From Candidatus Electryonea clarkiae (GTDB taxonomy: Bacteria; Electryoneota; Electryoneia; Electryoneales; Electryoneaceae): a stretch of 55,339 nt of DNA. The notes under the pieces are model-generated. The model was not told the origin of the DNA and did no database searches. It saw only the letters and a program-made list of their open reading frames with translations. Where the stretch lies: contig JAVCCM010000135.1 in the NCBI GenBank assembly GCA_030765455.1, forward strand, positions 1 to 55,339, written 5' to 3'. Both the position numbers and the translations under genes were made by a program. Below, piece after piece: positions 55,214 through 55,339 of the stretch; position 1 is the stretch's first letter; every line of letters begins with the position of its first letter.

Positions 55214-55339
55214 TTACTCAATAATTTTAGTAACAACTCCGGCGCCTACTGTTCTTCCGCCTTCACGGATAGCGAAACGAAGTTGTTCGTCCATCGCTAT
55301 GGGTGTAATCAAATTTACCGTCATCTTGATATTGTCACC
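55214..55339 (-). CDS. tuf: Elongation factor Tu, 3' end (partial)
   Basis: 41 codons plus stop remain; the gene continues beyond the window edge. The visible part matches the domain-3 end of EF-Tu: [20 protein letters not shown], then [20 protein letters not shown]. Its location just upstream of rpsJ is the usual junction of the str and S10 operons, so the fus-tuf cluster may lie outside. Confidence 0.97.
   Translation of the reverse strand, partial: GDNIKMTVNLITPIAMDEQLRFAIREGGRTVGAGVVTKIIE

Overview
The window reads as a chromosome segment from an uncultivated bacterium of the FCB (Fibrobacteres-Chlorobi-Bacteroidetes) superphylum. The main evidence is five large secreted proteins ending in type A C-terminal sorting domains of the type IX secretion system (T9SS; a PNPFN-type motif, then GIYF and a final KVVL[ML]K-like tail). 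Two of these are gingipain-like C25 peptidases, and two PorV/PorQ-family outer membrane proteins lie nearby. This profile is known from candidate phyla such as Marinimicrobia, KSB1, Zixibacteria and Cloacimonetes. I cannot choose among them by eye.

Layout. 1-4.0 kb: a C25 peptidase on the minus strand with its terminator. 4.4-5.6 kb: an ImmA/IrrE-type metallopeptidase and a YjbQ/UPF0047 protein. 5.9-10.1 kb: mfd, translationally coupled to a BPL_N-type lipoprotein whose nucleophile cysteine is replaced. 10.1-16.5 kb: an accessory segment with nested palindromic repeats, a methyltransferase, a duplicated tail of the BPL_N gene, an AT-rich Ser/Thr kinase-PP2C phosphatase pair and a convergent zinc-ribbon protein. 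Two copies of a structured repeat lie in opposite orientation at either side (10.43 and 16.28 kb). 15.2-20.8 kb, minus strand: a lipoprotein, BNR-repeat protein, PorV-like and PorV/PorQ cluster. 21.4-23.2 kb: a class II aldolase and a glycosyltransferase with overlapping 3' ends. 23.7-29.2 kb: a second, 1818-residue C25 peptidase. 29.5-31.0 kb: a small membrane protein and a double SRPBCC-domain protein. 31.5-38.4 kb: three tandem paralogues, each with seven 49-residue FG-GAP/VCBS-like blades, Ig/FnIII-like modules and a sorting domain.

38.6-55.3 kb, minus strand: the complete S10-spc-alpha ribosomal supercluster in canonical order. It runs from the 3' end of tuf through rpsJ, rplC, rplD, rplW, rplB, rpsS, rplV, rpsC, rplP, rpmC, rpsQ, rplN, rplX, rplE, rpsN, rpsH, rplF, rplR, rpsE, rpmD, rplO, secY, adk, map, infA, rpmJ, rpsM, rpsK, rpsD, rpoA to rplQ. 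It is separated from the convergent propeller genes by a bidirectional terminator. Several of its products carry lineage-specific additions: a long acidic tail on uL17, a Lys-rich N-terminus on uL5, and insertions in uL6 and uL18.

Functionally the window combines housekeeping translation and repair genes with a large investment in surface-displayed, calcium-rich proteins exported by a T9SS-like route. The least explained parts are the accessory segment at 10-16.5 kb and the propeller gene triplet.
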